A DNA stretch of 64,000 nt from Brachypodius melanocephalos (Eukaryota; Chordata; Aves; Passeriformes; Pycnonotidae), in assembly GCA_013398615.1 (NCBI GenBank), contig VZSR01000243.1, forward strand, positions 2,472,135 through 2,536,134, written 5' to 3'. Each line of letters starts with the position of its first letter. Position 1 is the first letter of the stretch. The translations under genes were made by a program, and so were the position numbers. The notes below the pieces were generated by a model, which did not search any database, was not told where the DNA came from, and saw only the letters and a list, made by a program, of their open reading frames with translations. Shown piece after piece: positions 1-12,500 of the stretch.

Positions 1-1217
1 GAGAAAAAGTGCATGACTGCTTATCTCTTAATACCTTTCTTGCCTGAGCTTTGATTTCCAAACATGTGACTCTGCAGCATTAGTCTGTCCTAGATTTGCC
101 AAGCTTGCAGGTCTCCTGACCCATTTTACAGCATTTGTGATTTGCCTCCCTCCTTGACAACCTGCAGAGGTTGCACAATTGCAAAGGCTCTCGTGAAGAA
201 AAGCCCAGCCCGAAGTCCAGCCCAAGCTGGTGGAGGTGGGATCTAAGAAGGGCTGAGTCTGGGATTATGTGGGGTGAGGTTTGAAGGTGTTTTTTCCGTG
301 CTGTTTGCTGTGGGGAAAGGCCTGTGCCTGACTTTGTGGTTCAATGAGTGCTTTTCGTCTAGAAATGAACAAAAAATGCATTGCAAAGCTGTTGTTGGAG
401 CGAATTCCCAAAGCAGGGGTTTGGGATCTCCCCACCTGCCCTGGGGCTCTCCTGCAGAATTCCCTCTTTCAGCGTTGTTTCCTCAATTTCTCAAACTTCA
501 GCCCAAGGTGCTGTTTCATTTCACTTGCCCTGAAACCATCCAAGCCCTCCAAAAGTGACTTTCTGCTGAATTCAGAACTGGAACTTTGCTGCTCAGGGTT
601 TGGGACAATCAGAAAAAAAAAACCCAAAAAACCAAACCAAACAACTTTGTTGTTTTTAGGCACGGTAGAAAAGCAGAGAACCATGTTTGTTACTTTCCAA
701 AGGGGAGGTGGGCATCAGAATCTCGGTGTTTCCTTGGACAAATGTCACTGAAAGCTTTGCAAGCCAGGACAGAGCTGTGGAACTGCCCCAGGCACCCCCT
801 TGGCCCCTGAGCAGTGAGCAGAACAAAGGTGGTGATTTTACAGATTAAGGTTTTCGTGTCAGTCCACTCATGATTATCTGCAGCCACGGGGATGGGGGTG
901 TGAGTGCAAAAAAAAAAAAAAAAAAAAAAAATAGACAAAATAACATTTAAAGCTCTTCAAGAGAGTAGAATCTTTATTTATACACAGCTGCCTGCGCTCT
1001 TTCCTCTACCACCCCTAAAACTGATGGATTCCTGCAGGATTTATAGTCCAGGCTGTTCCTATCCCAGAACCAAACCCCTTCAGAGCTCTCTGTGTGGAAT
1101 AAGAGTGTGGATGTCCATCCCTGGGCACTGCCAGGCTTCACTTTTTGAGGCACTTTACAAAGAAATGATGAAATTACAAATTATTTGAAATACACTGCCC
1201 CAGTCCCTACCGACCTC
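1..1217. other. Upstream flank, no gene seen
   Basis: This stretch lies upstream of the first GRAMD1B promoter. I see no convincing exon in it. It contains a long uninterrupted A tract at about 907-930, possibly the tail of an old retroposed copy, and otherwise ordinary unique-looking sequence. The open frames here are short and unconserved in appearance. Confidence 0.5.
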
Positions 1218-1824
1218 TGGTTTTCCATTAGATTTGGTTTCCCATTAGGAAATTCAGTTCTCCATTAAGGAAATTCAGTTTTCCAATAGTAAATCCGGTT
1301 TTCCATTAGTAGATCTGGTTTTCCATTAGGAAATTTGGTTTTCCATCAGGAAATTCTGTTTTCTATTAGGAAATTCGGTTTTCCTTTGGGAAATGCAGTT
1401 TTCCATTATCAATTTCGGTTTTTCATCAGAAGATTTGGTTTTCCATTAGGAAAATCTGTTAGGAAATTCAATTTTCCATTAGGAAACTTGGTCTTCCACT
1501 AGGAGATTCAGTTTTCCATTAAGAAATTTGGTTTTCCATTAGGAAATTCAGTTTTCTGCTTGGGAAATCAGTTCTCCATTAGGAAATTCAGTTTTCCATT
1601 GGGAAATTCTGTTTTCCATTAGGAAATTCGGTTTTCCTTTGGGAAATTCAGTTTTCCATTAGTAATTTCGTTTTTTCATTAGGAGATTTGGTTTTCCATT
1701 AGTAATTTTGGTTTTTCATTAGGAGATCCGGTTTTCCATTAGTAATTTCGGTTTTTCATTCAGAGATTTGGGTTTTCATTGGGAAATTTGGTTTTCCATT
1801 AGGAAATTCGATGTTCCATTAGTT
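1218..1824. repeat. 20-bp AT-rich minisatellite, about 30 copies
   Basis: The consensus unit is ggttttccattaggaaattc, repeated head to tail with point changes and a few indels. The array ends abruptly at unique sequence near 1825. Unit variants such as 'ggaaattcag', 'gtaatttcgg' and 'ggagatttgg' recur in patches, which suggests repeated local duplication. It has no spacer structure, so it is not CRISPR-like. Confidence 0.93.
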
Positions 1825-2339
1825 TTCACAGCCCTCAGGTGAGCCTGGGGGAGCTGACTCCCATCCCCTCAGGAAGCTGCAGAGGGGATCTTTGTCAGGA
1901 ACTGGTGACAGGACAAGGAGAAATGGGTACAAACTGAAAGAGGGGAAATTCAGGTTACACGTTCCAGCTTCCAGAGCATCACCAGGGATGGAGTTCTCCT
2001 TTTCGGCCTGGACAATCAGCTCATCCCTGCTCTGGGGTAGTCAGGGAATTGCAGTGGTGCTTTGGCAAATCCCCCCACAAGCATCAGCTACCAAATACTG
2101 CAGCACTGGGAGAGGGAGGAGAGGGCTGGGGCTCGCTCTGCCTCTTCCTGCAGCTCCCCTGCATGGACAGGACCTTGTGCTGGAAGAGAGGAGCAGACAA
2201 ACCTCTTGCTGCAGGAAAAGGCCAAGGGAACACTACCCATGTGTGTAAGGGGTTTTCATAAATCCCATCTGTTCTTGCTGGCCCCAGAAACTGATTTCAC
2301 AAGTGGGGAAGAATGGCCAGGGCTGAGGGGAGTCTGCGA
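1825..2339. other. Unique sequence between two tandem arrays
   Basis: About 500 bases of apparently single-copy DNA separate the 20-bp minisatellite from the CR1-derived array. Three overlapping short open frames lie here, but none has a splice-site context or recognisable protein content. I see no feature to assign. Confidence 0.4.
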
Positions 2340-3110
2340 GAGGGATGGAGAGGGGCTTTTATGAGAGCATGGACTGACAGGAGAAAGGGGATGGCTTCAC
2401 ACTGACAGAGAGGAGGGTTGGATTGGATAATGGGAAATATTCTTTACTGTGAGGGGAATGGAGTGATGGCAAGGGGGTGATGGCTTCTCAATGACAGAAT
2501 GGAGGGTTGGATTGGATAATGGAAAATATTCTTTACTGTGAGTGGCATGGAGTGACAGGGCAAGAGGGATGGCTTTCCCAGTGACAGAGAGGAGGTTTAG
2601 GTTGGATAATGGGAAATATTCCTTACCTTAAGGGGCATGGAGTCACTGGGCAAGGGGGGATAGATTCACACTGATAGAGTAGGGTTGGATTGGATAATTG
2701 AAAACATTATTTACTGTGAGGGGCACAAAGTGACAGGGCAAAAGGGGATGGCTGTGAAGTGACAGAGAGTAGGGCTAGGTTGGATAATGGGAAATATTCT
2801 TTATTGTGAGAGGCATGGAATGACTGGGCAAGGGGGATGGATTCACACTGACAGAGTAGGGTTAGATAGGTAATAGGAAATATTCCTTACCTTGAGGAGC
2901 ATGGAATGATAGGGCAGAGGGCAATGGCTTCACTGACAGAGAGGAGGTTTAAATTAGATAACAAGAAATATTCTTTACTGTGAGGAGCATGGAGTGATGG
3001 CAAAGGGCAATGGCTTCACACGGACAGAGAGCAGGTTTAGGTTAGATAATGTGAAATATTCTTTACTGTGAGGGGCGTGAGAAGCTGACGCCCCATCCCT
3101 GGAAGTGCCC
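2340..3110 (+). repeat. CR1-derived ~89-bp tandem array, 8 copies
   Basis: Eight head-to-tail units each run from a 'ggcatggagtgacagggcaag' type start through 'ggatggcttcacactgacag', 'ttggataatgggaaatatt' and 'ctttactgtgagg'. The words match the 3' part of the avian CR1 LINE in the sense direction. After the eighth unit, from about 3076, the sequence continues as ordinary CR1 ('gccccatccctggaagtgcc'). The array therefore looks like an internal piece of one CR1 insertion amplified in place. It abuts the CpG island holding GRAMD1B exon 1. CR1 assignment is from memory of the family consensus. Confidence 0.85.
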
Positions 3111-3506
3111 AAGGCTGCACAAAGCGGTCTGGCAGGCTGTCCCCGCCCGTGCCGCGGGGGCTGTGACGGGCCGACCCCCTCTATCCATCCGCACATCGGC
3201 GGAGCCCCAAGGAGGGGCTGCCGGCGGTGCCATGGCATGCTGCGGTCCCGCCGCTGCTGCACATGCTCAGCAGAGAGCGGGGCGGCTCAGCGCCAGCCCC
3301 CGGCGCTGCTGCCGCTGCTGCTGCGGGGAGCCCTGCGCGCCTCGCCGCGGCTCCGGGGGCGCGGGGGGTGCCCCGGCTCGGCGCATGGGGCTGGGCGCTC
3401 CCCGCGGGACGCTCGCCGCCCGGGGCTGCTCCAATATGTGCTGGCACCTCTGGAGCTCTCAGCGGGCACACAAGGGCACGGGCAGCGGATTATCGTGGCT
3501 GTACTA

Positions 3507-3529
3507 ATGAAAGGGTTCAAGCTCGCCTG
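3507..3529 (+). CDS. GRAMD1B: GRAMD1B coding exon 1 (MKGFKLA)
   Basis: The exon encodes MKGFKLA plus the first two bases of a Cys codon, then the donor gtaaga. The split TG joins T at 29819 to restore the Cys-Thr-Ala-Ser-Asn run that follows in the known protein (human has MKGFKLSC). The start context is weak (C at -3), and the same frame is open upstream to 3105. I chose this ATG because it matches the known mammalian N-terminus. Confidence 0.88.
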
Positions 3530-6500
3530 GTAAGAGCGCGGTGGGGGAAAGGGAGGTGAGGGGATGGGAGATGCTGCGGCCCCCTCCCCGAAATGGGATA
3601 AAATAAGGGATGCGCTCCGCCAAGTTGCCGGCGCGGCCGCTGCGGCACGACCGGGGGGATGCGGGTGCGGGATGCGGGTGCGGGATGCGGGTGCGGGATG
3701 TGGGTGCTGGATGTGGGTGCTGGATGTGGGTGCGGGATGTGGCGGGGGAGGCACCGGAGAGGCTCCGGCGGTGGATGCGGCGCTGGGCCGCTGCTGGCCG
3801 GGCAGCTCCGCATCCGCGCCGTGATGCCCCGAGCCTCCCTGCGCTCTGCCTGCATCTCCCTGCCCTGCTCCCCCGCCGGCTCGGCACGAACCGCATCGCC
3901 CGGGCTGCTGGATCACACGGGAAAATAAACACGGGCAGCTTTTGCCGAAGGAAGGTGTGGGGATAAAAAAGTGTTTTGGATGCTGCGTGCGCGGAATGTC
4001 TCCTGCTCCGTTTGTCCTTTAAATAGCGGCTTTTGGGGGTGCTCCTCGCTGGCGTGGTGCTGTAGGAACACAGCAGAGTTCCAGGGAAACGAGAGCTGCC
4101 TGCAAGGTACCCGGGTGCTCCTTAATTCTTTCATTTCCTGGGTGTTTTGGGGGGAAACTCGCCAGGTTTGGCTAAGTGGGCAGTGAAAGGAAACATTGTG
4201 TGGGTGAAAGGCAATTGAGAAAGCTCTGTGTGTTTGTGTGTGTCTGAAATGTTTGCACGTAGATATTTTGTTGGTCAAGTTTGTATTTTACAGGGGTAGG
4301 TAAATATATATATATGTAATAGAGGATACAATTATATATCTATATATAAATATAATATAAACTTGACCAACCAAAGGCTTACGTAGAACTCCGAGTACCT
4401 CAGAACTATTTTAAATTTCCAATATGTCAAAACCACTTAGCTGGAATAAATAGGTTTTGAATTATGATGATGAAATTGATTTAACCAGAACTTTATCAGA
4501 TGGGAACAGCTCCACAGTTAACAGTGGAATGTGACTTTGTAATTTGGGTTGAATTGGATGACCAGAGCAAAGGCAAGGCCTGTTTCTTTTCCTTAATCTT
4601 TTTTTTTTTCTGGAATGAAAAAGGAAGTAATCATAGAAATAACAAGTATGCTGGTTTGCATCAGGATGAATGTGGTGCTTTCAGATCCTCGCCTGTAAAG
4701 TGTGAGAAAACAGCAAAGTTATTTTGCATTTGTTATTTTACTTATTGTTGCTATTTTAATTTTATATTATTTTTCTATGTAAAAAATAAAAACAGTACAG
4801 TATAGCACTAGGAAGCATCTTGTACTGGGCCCCAGGGGACAGACCTGAGCCAGAGATGACTCAATAGGTCATCTCTTTTTCTAATTTCTCTAATTCTGTC
4901 TTTTATTTAATTGCACTGAGAACCTTTGAATTTTCCCTGTGTTTACATCGCTGTCTCACGCAGGCTGGACAAATTATACGGATATTAGCATTTGAAAACA
5001 TTACACGAGGTTTTTTAATTTTTTTTTTTTTAATGAATGAATGAAAAAAAAAGCCCCTCTCTCACAGCGATCTGCTGCCTTCTGTGCTGTGCAGTTGGGC
5101 TGAGGAGTTGCATAATAGCTCCGTGTACTACCAGGAGAGCAAAGCATGTGCTGGAAATGCTGGAAACGCTGGGCTGGAGTGGATCCGCAGTGACGCGACC
5201 CCACTGCATCCCCATCCCTGCCTCCCCACAAACCCAGCAGGGAGATCTGGGGAGTTTTGGCCTTCCCGGTTTATCCCAGCGTTTCTGGCAGCTCATGTTG
5301 GAGCATCCTGGTGGTTGGGCAGGCTGGGAGCGGAGCTCTGGAGGATTCGTGGGGACATAAGCAGATTACAGCGCTGGAGGAAGCGCTGGCCGGGCTTCAG
5401 TAGGTGACGCTCTTCCCTCTCCGTGCTTCGGGCTCCGGGCAGGGCCCTGGGGGCTCTGGGCAGCCCTGGGCCCCTTCGTTCTGCTGGGATGCCACAAAGA
5501 TCCCCATCACCCCCCTGGCTCTCCTGGAATCACTTGACAAGTGCTACCCAAGCCCTGCCTCTTCAGCATCCCCTTTTATCCCAATCTCAAAATCAAATAT
5601 TCTGATTGCTCCCCTTATTTAATTACACAGCAGGCTGCATCTCTGCAGCTGTCGCTCTGTTCCCCCCAGGATATTTACAGGCAGTTTTGTTTATTTTTGT
5701 TTATTTGGCTGTGCTGCAATATGCAGGCATAGGAGGCTGAGTTAGGGATGTTATTCCAGGTCCTGCTTTGCCCAAATCTGTTTGTCTCTGCTGGGTTGAT
5801 TGGAGGAGCACAGATTTAAGGGCAGAATGAAGGCAGGGCTCTCTGAACTTGCTTGGGGTATTTAATGTGGGCTGGATACGAAACAGGTTGATAAGGTTAG
5901 TATTTCTATAAAGAAAAAGCAATCCAGAGCATGGGATGCAAACAAATCCTCTGCTCCTTGGTGCAGGAGAGGCACTGCTGGGGTTAACCCAGATTTCCTC
6001 ATGGAGCCATGCTCAGAGAGACACATGATTCATGTCTGTACCAGGGAGGGACAGAAAGCTGTCAGCAGGAGCAGCCTGCTCTGACCCTCAGGAACAGGAC
6101 TTGCCTTTCCCACTTTTCAGGCCCCACTTCCATCCTGTGCTGTGTGACCACACCAAATCCCACCGTGTGTGATATCAGGAACTTCTGGGCCTGTCTGTGC
6201 TGCTCCCTCGCTCCGTGCCCTGCGTTTCTTGCAGCGCCTCCTCATCCTGCCCAAAATGATCTCATCCCCATCTGGCCGCAGCTCCCGGGGCTCTGCAGCA
6301 CCAGGGGACAGCCAGAGGGGCTGGGTGACATCACCGTGTGACAGTGGCATGATGCAAGGACCTGCTGTGCCATCACACGGCGTCCTGGTGGCAGGAATGA
6401 TGCTGCAGCCCCCGAGGACGCTGACAGGAGGGATTGCCTCATTCGGAGCCCGGTGTCTCGGTTTAATCAGTCATTTTTGTGCTTTAATGCTCTCTCGTCT

Positions 6501-9500
6501 TTATGTTGTGACCTGGTATTGCGAGAGAGAGCTTTTGCCTTCAGGCTGACATCACTGTTATCTCACAGCTCCTCAGGGACTGTAATCAGCCAGGCTTTGA
6601 GCTCTGAATCTCAGAAAGCCAAAATCCACAGCAGCCTTTCCTTTCCCTTCCATCTCAGGCTGTGCTGCTTGCCCTGCTCTTCCTTCTTAGGAGTTTTGGG
6701 GAGTTCATGATCCATCAGAGGTGGAAACTAATTTAGATCTTTGATGAAAAATGAGAATCTAATGCCAGAAGAGCATTGCAGGGACAAAAAACAAGCTGGT
6801 AGCTGAACTTGATGTCCCATAAATGGGATACTGAGTAAAACTCTGCTCATCTGATTTTCCTTCTTTTTGTGTTTCCTCCTGCATTGCTTGTGCTGCTGTG
6901 TTGGTTGGAGAGTTCTGAGCTGCAGAACCTGTGATCTGGAACCTACAGGGAAAATAAGGGCCAAAGGCTCCACTAAAAATAAATCTGTAATTCATTTTTC
7001 TGCTAGTTCCTGTGGGTGAGAAAAAAAGAGAAAAAAACCAACCAACCTCTCAATGTTCCAACACCCTACTTATCTGAGGGAAGGATCTATTATGTAGTTG
7101 TGGGGGTGGGATGGGAACTAGGTAGGGTTACAGAACAGCAGAGCTAAAATTAGAAGTTGTTTGATGTCAGGGAGCAGTGAAGATTGACTTCAGCCAGTTT
7201 CAGTTCTGCGTTCTGGAGGCTGTGGGGGCCCTGGGTACCTCCACCAGGCTGACTCCTGCCCTTCCCCTGCCTCTGGAAATCCTCTGGAAATCCATGTCTC
7301 AGGGTGTGGGAGAGGGGAGGGAGAGCTTCCTGAGCTGTCACACTCGTCCCACCCAGCTCTGCTCTTCCAGCCTTGCCCCTCCTTTGAGATGTAGAATAAC
7401 GGGTTGGTGAGACAGGGACGGGAGGGACGGTTCTGTCCTCACTTCCAGGCATCGCTGTGACACACAGGGGTGACAAACGTGGGCGTTTGGGACTCGTGGC
7501 TCCTTGATTACCCAGGGAAATGATGAAGCTGCTTAAATCACTTCCAATTTCGTGTTGAAGCTGCAGAGCCTTAAAGAGCTGCTGTGTGCGGCGACAATGA
7601 ACTGTGGCACTGCAAATGATCCCGAATGAAACTGGATTTCCAAATCAATTCTTCCCCAATTTTTGGAGAAGCTTTGCAAAATACTTCTGTTAAGGTTACA
7701 TAATTGTGCTGCTGTGCCCATTGTGCTGTTTGACCTTCACATTACAGGTTCAAATGTTGCATTTTCACTCTTTCCTGTCTTCATTGATTCTCCTGCTCCT
7801 GCATCTTCCTTCGCGCCTTTTATCTAGGGGGAAGAAATAGATGCTGATAATCCTCGGCTAAAAGCCACCAGAGCTGACCCACATGCATATAAATATGGCT
7901 CTGGTGTTTGGGAGAGGAGATGCCTCAGCTCCTTATGAATTCTGCAAATGGATCTGGGGACTCAGAATGTTCCTGTTCACTGGCGATGTGGTGGGAAGGG
8001 CAAACCTCATTAATGGGTTTGCTCATCTTCCCCTGCATCCAGAACATTCTGAGCTGGGCATACATCCTGAACATCCTGGCTGGCCAGAAAGTACAGGTTT
8101 TTATCCTTTTCCAGCAAGGAGATGTCATGCCAGGTGCCTGGAAGGAAAGCTTGGAGCAGCGTTGGCAGGTTTATTGTGTGGATGGGTCTGTGGCACACAG
8201 TCATTAAGGGGTTATTAGCAGGCTTCATGCTAATTTCTCTGGCCTTGATGTTGTTTTTTCTGCCCTTTTCCATGGTGGGAAGCAGTGAGGAGCCTGATCT
8301 GAGTGCAGTAAAGTCCAGGAAAACTTTGCACACGATTCCCTTGGCCAGGCTGTGCTTGGGGGCACCAAGAGAGGCAGAAATAGAAGCAGGATCAGCCCCA
8401 GCACCAGTTTTTGTGTTTTTGTCCTGGACTGCGCAGTGCCACGCTGGATAAATACTTGCAGTGGCAACAGGCTGTGAAGCACGACTTCTGTTTTAGTAAA
8501 AGTATGAAATTACAGTGGAGGGAGACCATTTGAAATAAAACCAAGGCATTTTGAAGCCCTTGTTCTGAGGCTGGGTTTGCTTTGTGATAACAGACTGGCA
8601 AAATCATCCCTTTAATATTTTTGTCTCTTGTGTGGTTAGATTTTGGCATCAAGTTTTGGTTTAAATTTGGATAAACATCTGTAATTTCGTTCTCTAATAT
8701 ATATGTTCATACTGAAACCTCTCTGAGGACAGCCAGAAAGAGCAGGTTTTTGATTTAGGCCACGAAGAAGCTTCACTTTGCAATGTTTGCTGCCAGCACC
8801 CAGAATCTCTTCCCCCAGATCACTCCTTGGGCTGCAGATTATTTTGGCTAATTGAATCCTGACCGTTTGTTTTGCTGGGAAATTGCCTTTCCCTCTTGTC
8901 AGATGGAAAGATCACCTTGCTCTCTTCCTCCATCCTTCAGCAGCCTCAGAAATGTCAAGTGAAGGGCAAACTGCTTGGAATGGCTCTGGAATTCTGCAGC
9001 TTTTGCTCACTCAGGGCCTGGAGTTGAGGCGAGTGAGGGGCAACAGTGGGGCTGTTCCAGAGATCCTTTTCCTTACTAAAAAGCCTGAAATTCAGTCGAG
9101 AAGAGGTGAAATGCGGAGCTGAGGGTGCTGGGTGCTGTTGGACTGTTCAAAGGGAAGGAATGTGCTGCTGTGGGACCTGGGAGCCACAAGGGGCTCTCTT
9201 TGTGCCTGGATCTGTCATTGACCATTTTTATCCTGCTCTGGCCTCTGCCCTGCTTTCCGTGTCTGAAAAATGAAGCAAACCAGTCTCCCCTTCCTTCTCC
9301 CTCTGCCTGGAGCAGACATTTTGGTGGGACAAGTGCTGGAAGGAGGTATTGGACAGAAATCAATCCCCCCTTCCTTTTGCCTCTGCCTGGAGCAGAGATT
9401 TTGGTGGGACAAGTGCTGGAAGGAGCTGTTGGACCGAAATCAATCCCCCCTTCCTTCTCCCTCTGCACAGAGCAGAGATTTCCAAGGGACAAGAGCTGGA

Positions 9501-12500
9501 AGGAGGTGCTGGACAGGAATAATTCTCCCTTTCCTTCTCCCTCTGCACAGAGCAGAGATTTCCAAGAGACAAGAGCTGGAAGGAGGTACTGGACAGTGTC
9601 CCACGTTTTTAAATGTCTGATTCACTCTGTGTGTGTTGATGGTTGTGCTGGGCTGAAGGGAAGCACTCACATAGCTGGAATTTCTGCTTCATTTCTGCTC
9701 AGCCAGTGGACAGGGGCAAGGCCTGAAAGAGGCAGAATTTGCCATCAAAACCCTTGTAGTGCTCCCTGACGGAATCCCTGTGCCCTGGGCAAGGCTTCTT
9801 CTGCTTTTCCCAGCTGAAATTCCAGATTTCTCTCTGTTTTAACCAGTTCATGGTATTCCTTTGGTTGATTGAGCAGCTGCTGTGTTTTTGCTTGAACCTT
9901 CCCCTGAACAGCTCTCAGCTCAAGCCTGGTTAGAAAGCCCATCTTAATGCTATTATTATTTTAATTGATGCTTATTATGACCAGTAACTATTGATTTCAG
10001 GATTTTGAGCCTGTTTGAAGTAAATTATATAAGTTGCAATACAGCAGCAATAATATATCCGAGGATAGAATATCCAAGCTCAGGAAATGGAGACACCAAA
10101 CCCAAAATGCTGCACAGAATTCCTTTTCCTCCTGGGTGCCCTTGCAGAGCCACGTGCTGAATACAAGATACTGGAATGTTCTCTGAGCTTCTCCTTCCCC
10201 GAAGTTTTCCTTTTGGCCAGATTTAGGCCTGTGCTGTTGATTATATTTTACATTTTCCAGTGGTTTATTCCTCTGTAACCATTTTTCCAGGACAGAATGC
10301 TCTCTGTGGTCACAGCCAAGTGATCTGGGGGCAGATGATCTGCTTTTTTTTTTTTTTTCCCCAACTAAAAAAAGATGCAAAATGCTGCCTCTCTCCTTTG
10401 ACAATGTCACGGTCACCCCATGCATTGGCAGAGGAGCAGAGAAAGAGGAATTTGTGGCTTTTTTTTTTTTTTTTGAAGTTTATATATTTGGGGTATATAT
10501 TTTGAATTATTTTCAAACCACTCAGAATAGCAGGTTTGGTAAAATGTGGTTTGGGACCACAGCTAATTTCAGGCCTTGGAATTGAGAAAGGAGAAAAATG
10601 GAGGAGAAAATGAGTGGAATTAAACAGACTTTGGGGGGAAAGGAGGTGCATTTTGAAGAGCAGCAAAGATTTGGTAACAGAAGAGATGTCCAGATATGCA
10701 CATAAAATTAGAACAAATTAGCTGGAGGGGGAACACACAACTTGTTTAGTTCAAGAACAGCTCTCTCTAATTAGAGTCATTCCCTTAATGAAATACTGAG
10801 CAAATCAGGCTGTGTCTAAACACAGAAGGAGGTGGCCAGGCCTGAGGGTTATAGAGATCGTTTGCAAGTGAGGACACACGAGAGGCTGTGAATGAAAAGG
10901 TTTGCACTGCAGACAGAGGCGTTTTGGAGAGCTGCTGGAGAGGCAGAGCTGTAATTTTGGTGTATTTCTGACCCCGCAGGACCAGAAATAAAGCAGCTCT
11001 GGAGATGTGAAAGAAGTGCCCTTTGCTTGCGAGGAGATTGAGGGCTCTGGGCAGCCCTCAGAGCTGGAATTTGGCTTTTTGCAGAGCTGTCAGCTGCTAG
11101 AGGAATGTGCTGCACAACCTGATGCACATTTTGGGAATGAGGTTTGGGAGGCAAACCCGTGCTTAGCTGCAGGCCATGAAAGGAGGATGTGTCTGGAGGC
11201 CAGGGCTCACAGAACCTGAACAATATTCAGTGGCTGCTCCACGGCACTAAAGCTGCCTCATTGCCTCAAATACCTGCTGCATTATTTTTCCAGCAGGAAG
11301 AATAAGTTCCTCGTGGATTCTTTTTCTGTTTTAAAGGCAGCTGATTGCACAACTGATCTGGGAAATGGAACTGTTTCTAAAATGGTGTTGTTTTACAGCA
11401 AAAGAGGCTCTTGAAAACAGAGATTTGCTGTGCTGGGAGATTTTCAATGCCCCACCTCCAGTCTGGAGGGAGAGATTCCATCCTAAATAGTCAGAATGGA
11501 CAAAGGGTAGAAGAAAGGGAGTGGAATTAGTCCTGGTTTGCAGATAAGGCACTTGGAGATGAAAGGTGTTTCTCCTTTTAGTGTGTTTATTAATAGCTGT
11601 GTATTAATTCCCTGCTGGAAGCTTGGCTTAGGAGAGCAAAAAATTGTTGAGAGTTTAAACAATTCTCTAAAGAGAGCAAACTCTACTGGAGTAAGAGGCA
11701 GGATGAGAAATGCAAACATCCATCCCTATCCCCTGCACTTCTCTCAGGGGACTTGCCCAAAGCTACAAACTGAATCCTTATTATTGTCCCAAAACAACCC
11801 GTGCCTTGCTTGTGTTTGGAGATGCCATAATTATCCTGAGCACATCTGTTCTTTCAAGGATCACAGCCCAGCTTAGGAACAGGGGATGATTTGGATGTCA
11901 CTCTGCAAGATTTCCCACGTGGAACTCCAAACCACGTGAATGTCTCTGTGTGTGTCTTGGAAGTTTTGGGGACAAAAACGCAGCAAGTCAAAACAGTCCT
12001 TGAAATTGTAATACTCCAATCCTTGCAAACCTTTAGAGCCCTGCATTGCTGCAGATTGGGCTGCTGCCTCTTTAAAAAAAAAATGGAAATATTGGAAGGC
12101 AGCACTAGAGAGTGAAAAAAGTGTGATATTAGTGAGATATTGATCCATGCTCCCGACAATGGGGTGTCCTGTGCAGGGCCAGGAGTTGGACTTCAATAAT
12201 CCTTGTGGGTTCTTCCCAGCTCAGGATATCCTGTGGTTTTGTGATTCTGTTCTGTCTTTATTAACAGTTACCTATTATGAACATGACAAGTAAATGAGTT
12301 TATTCCACTTCTCTCCTGCTCCTGGCTGTGAGGATTTGACTTCAGCCTTGTTTCTTTCCCACAATTTCATATAATCCCATCGCTCATTGTTCAAGAAAAA
12401 CAACAAAAAACAAAACCCCGAACCTTTTAATACAGCTTCTCTTTCTCTTCAATATTTACATTCCTCAAATATTTGTTGACCACTCCACTGTGTTTACCCT

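Larger units (their letters stand above)
3095..3930 (+). promoter_or_regulatory. GRAMD1B: CpG island promoter of GRAMD1B (long isoform)
   Basis: This is a dense GC- and CpG-rich block of about 830 bases surrounding coding exon 1. No TATA box stands out near the exon, as expected for a CpG-island promoter. The frame of exon 1 stays open upstream as far as an ATG at 3105, so an N-terminally extended product cannot be excluded from sequence alone. The transcription start cannot be placed without RNA data. Confidence 0.75.

Noticed and set aside
1218..1824. Possible CRISPR-like array
   Set aside because: Repeats are directly adjacent without unique spacers and the DNA is vertebrate; it is a minisatellite.
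3287..3932. Minus-strand Pro/His-rich open frames over exon 1
   Set aside because: CpG-island composition plus the 13-bp repeat gives HPHPAP runs; no conserved protein is visible.
8042..8096. Possible exon reading NILSWAYILN...
   Set aside because: The donor (gttttt) is poor and the phase does not join a known GRAMD1B exon usefully.
9125..9769. 214-codon open frame
   Set aside because: Spans the 80-bp tandem array; repeated peptide blocks follow the DNA repeat, and no splice or promoter evidence exists.
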